A stretch of DNA of 22,405 bases from an uncultured Lachnospiraceae bacterium. Lineage in GTDB: Bacteria; Bacillota; Clostridia; Lachnospirales; Lachnospiraceae. Where the stretch lies: positions 1 through 22,405 of the forward strand of contig USDI01000012.1 in assembly GCA_900553305.1 (NCBI GenBank), in the 5' to 3' direction. The position numbers and the translations under genes were made by a program. Numbering within the stretch: position 1 is the stretch's first letter; every line of letters starts with the position of its first letter. The notes below the pieces were generated by a model. That model worked only from the letters and a program-made list of their open reading frames with translations. It searched no databases and had not been told where the DNA came from. Positions 22,007 through 22,405 of this stretch are shown piece after piece.

Positions 22007-22405
22007 ATGAAATTTCGAGAACGGATTTACAGGTTTATGCAGGGAAGATACGGAGCAGGAGGCGCAGATGCCTTAACCAGATTTTTGTCAATCCTGACAT
22101 TTATTTTCATTCTGTTATCCTTTTTTCAGGGTACCGTTTACCTATATCCTTGCGCTTGTACTGATTGTTTATATGTATTTCCGGCTCCTGTCCCGAAACT
22201 ATTACAAGCGGCAGCAGGAGAATAATTTTTATTTAAAGCAGGAATATAAAGTAAAGAACTTCTTTGGAAGGACGAAGAACAATTTTAAGCAGATGAAGAC
22301 ACATCATATTTACAAGTGTCCGACCTGCAGACAGAAGATCCGGGTTCCGAGAGGCAAGGGACGGATTGAGATCCGCTGCCCCAAGCGCTTCTGGGCCGAT
22401 ATGGT
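22007..22405 (+). pseudogene. Zinc-ribbon membrane protein, frameshifted, runs off the window
   Basis: The first frame reads MKFRERIYRFMQGRYGAGGA and a TM segment, then at the T6 run (22121-22126) loses its family sequence and stops at 22225. The expected sequence resumes in another frame: 'PFTYILALVLIVYMYFRLLS', 'RNYYKRQQENN', 'MKTHHIYKCPTCRQKIRVPR', the zinc-ribbon part, to the window end. Five Ts instead of six would restore the frame, so one base has been gained in a homopolymer, by mutation or sequencing error. The second zinc knuckle reads CPKR rather than CPxC (a TGC to CGC change would explain it), hinting at real decay. Related Lachnospiraceae proteins of about 130 residues have two TM helices and a C-terminal CxxC...CxxC domain; role unknown. 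Confidence 0.7.

Noticed and set aside
1..22405. Mobile element, CRISPR array, tRNA or rRNA genes.
   Set aside because: No transposase, integrase, spaced repeat array or tRNA cloverleaf pattern was noticed on either strand by eye; no search tool was run.

Overview
The window looks like a chromosomal segment from an anaerobic Firmicute of class Clostridia, most likely family Lachnospiraceae. This rests on strong AGGAGG-type ribosome binding sites, sigma-A-type promoters, a leucine T-box leader, Thr/Glu/Asp-rich linkers after lipoprotein signal peptides, surface proteins with HxH...CY repeats, and the kinds of genes present. No tRNA, rRNA, CRISPR array, transposase or phage gene was seen. Species cannot be fixed from the sequence.

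Layout. 1-1641 (minus strand): the 7-TM sensor half of a signalling protein cut by the window edge, then a lipoprotein made of two 86-residue repeats. 1855-6123 (plus): a MATE exporter, then the most striking gene of the window, a Tet(M)/EF-G-like ribosomal GTPase fused to a C-terminal YacP/Rae1-type NYN nuclease domain. 6162-7187 (minus): a probable beta-propeller lipoprotein. 7298-10141 (plus): a membrane acyltransferase and a single-pass surface protein with His/Cys repeats. 10283-12664: a polar amino-acid ABC transporter operon (binding protein, permease, ATPase) whose permease is frameshifted. 12778-14942: a family 2 glycosyltransferase and a stand-alone hisC. 15039-17375: a small membrane exporter-like protein, a methyltransferase with an acidic repeat insertion, and the redox chaperone Hsp33. 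17439-17894 (minus): a membrane-anchored FMN-binding-like protein. 17954-19494: dapF and trmO/tsaA. 19526-21568: leucine T-box and leuA. 21698-22405: an unannotated 39-residue membrane peptide and a frameshifted zinc-ribbon membrane protein that runs off the window.

Shared themes are amino-acid metabolism (hisC, dapF, leuA, the ABC importer), translation and stress (GTPase-NYN fusion, TrmO, Hsp33), and the cell surface (acyltransferase, glycosyltransferase, lipoproteins).

The observations most worth following up are: (1) the GTPase-NYN fusion, which suggests an A-site-directed mRNA nuclease rather than a tetracycline-resistance protein; (2) a 36-nt imperfect stem-loop element found three times, always directly after a stop codon and in the sense orientation of the upstream gene; (3) the frameshifted permease between an intact binding protein and an intact ATPase; (4) a 36-nt minisatellite inside a methyltransferase gene; and (5) the HxH/Cys-repeat surface protein with a cytoplasmic domain.
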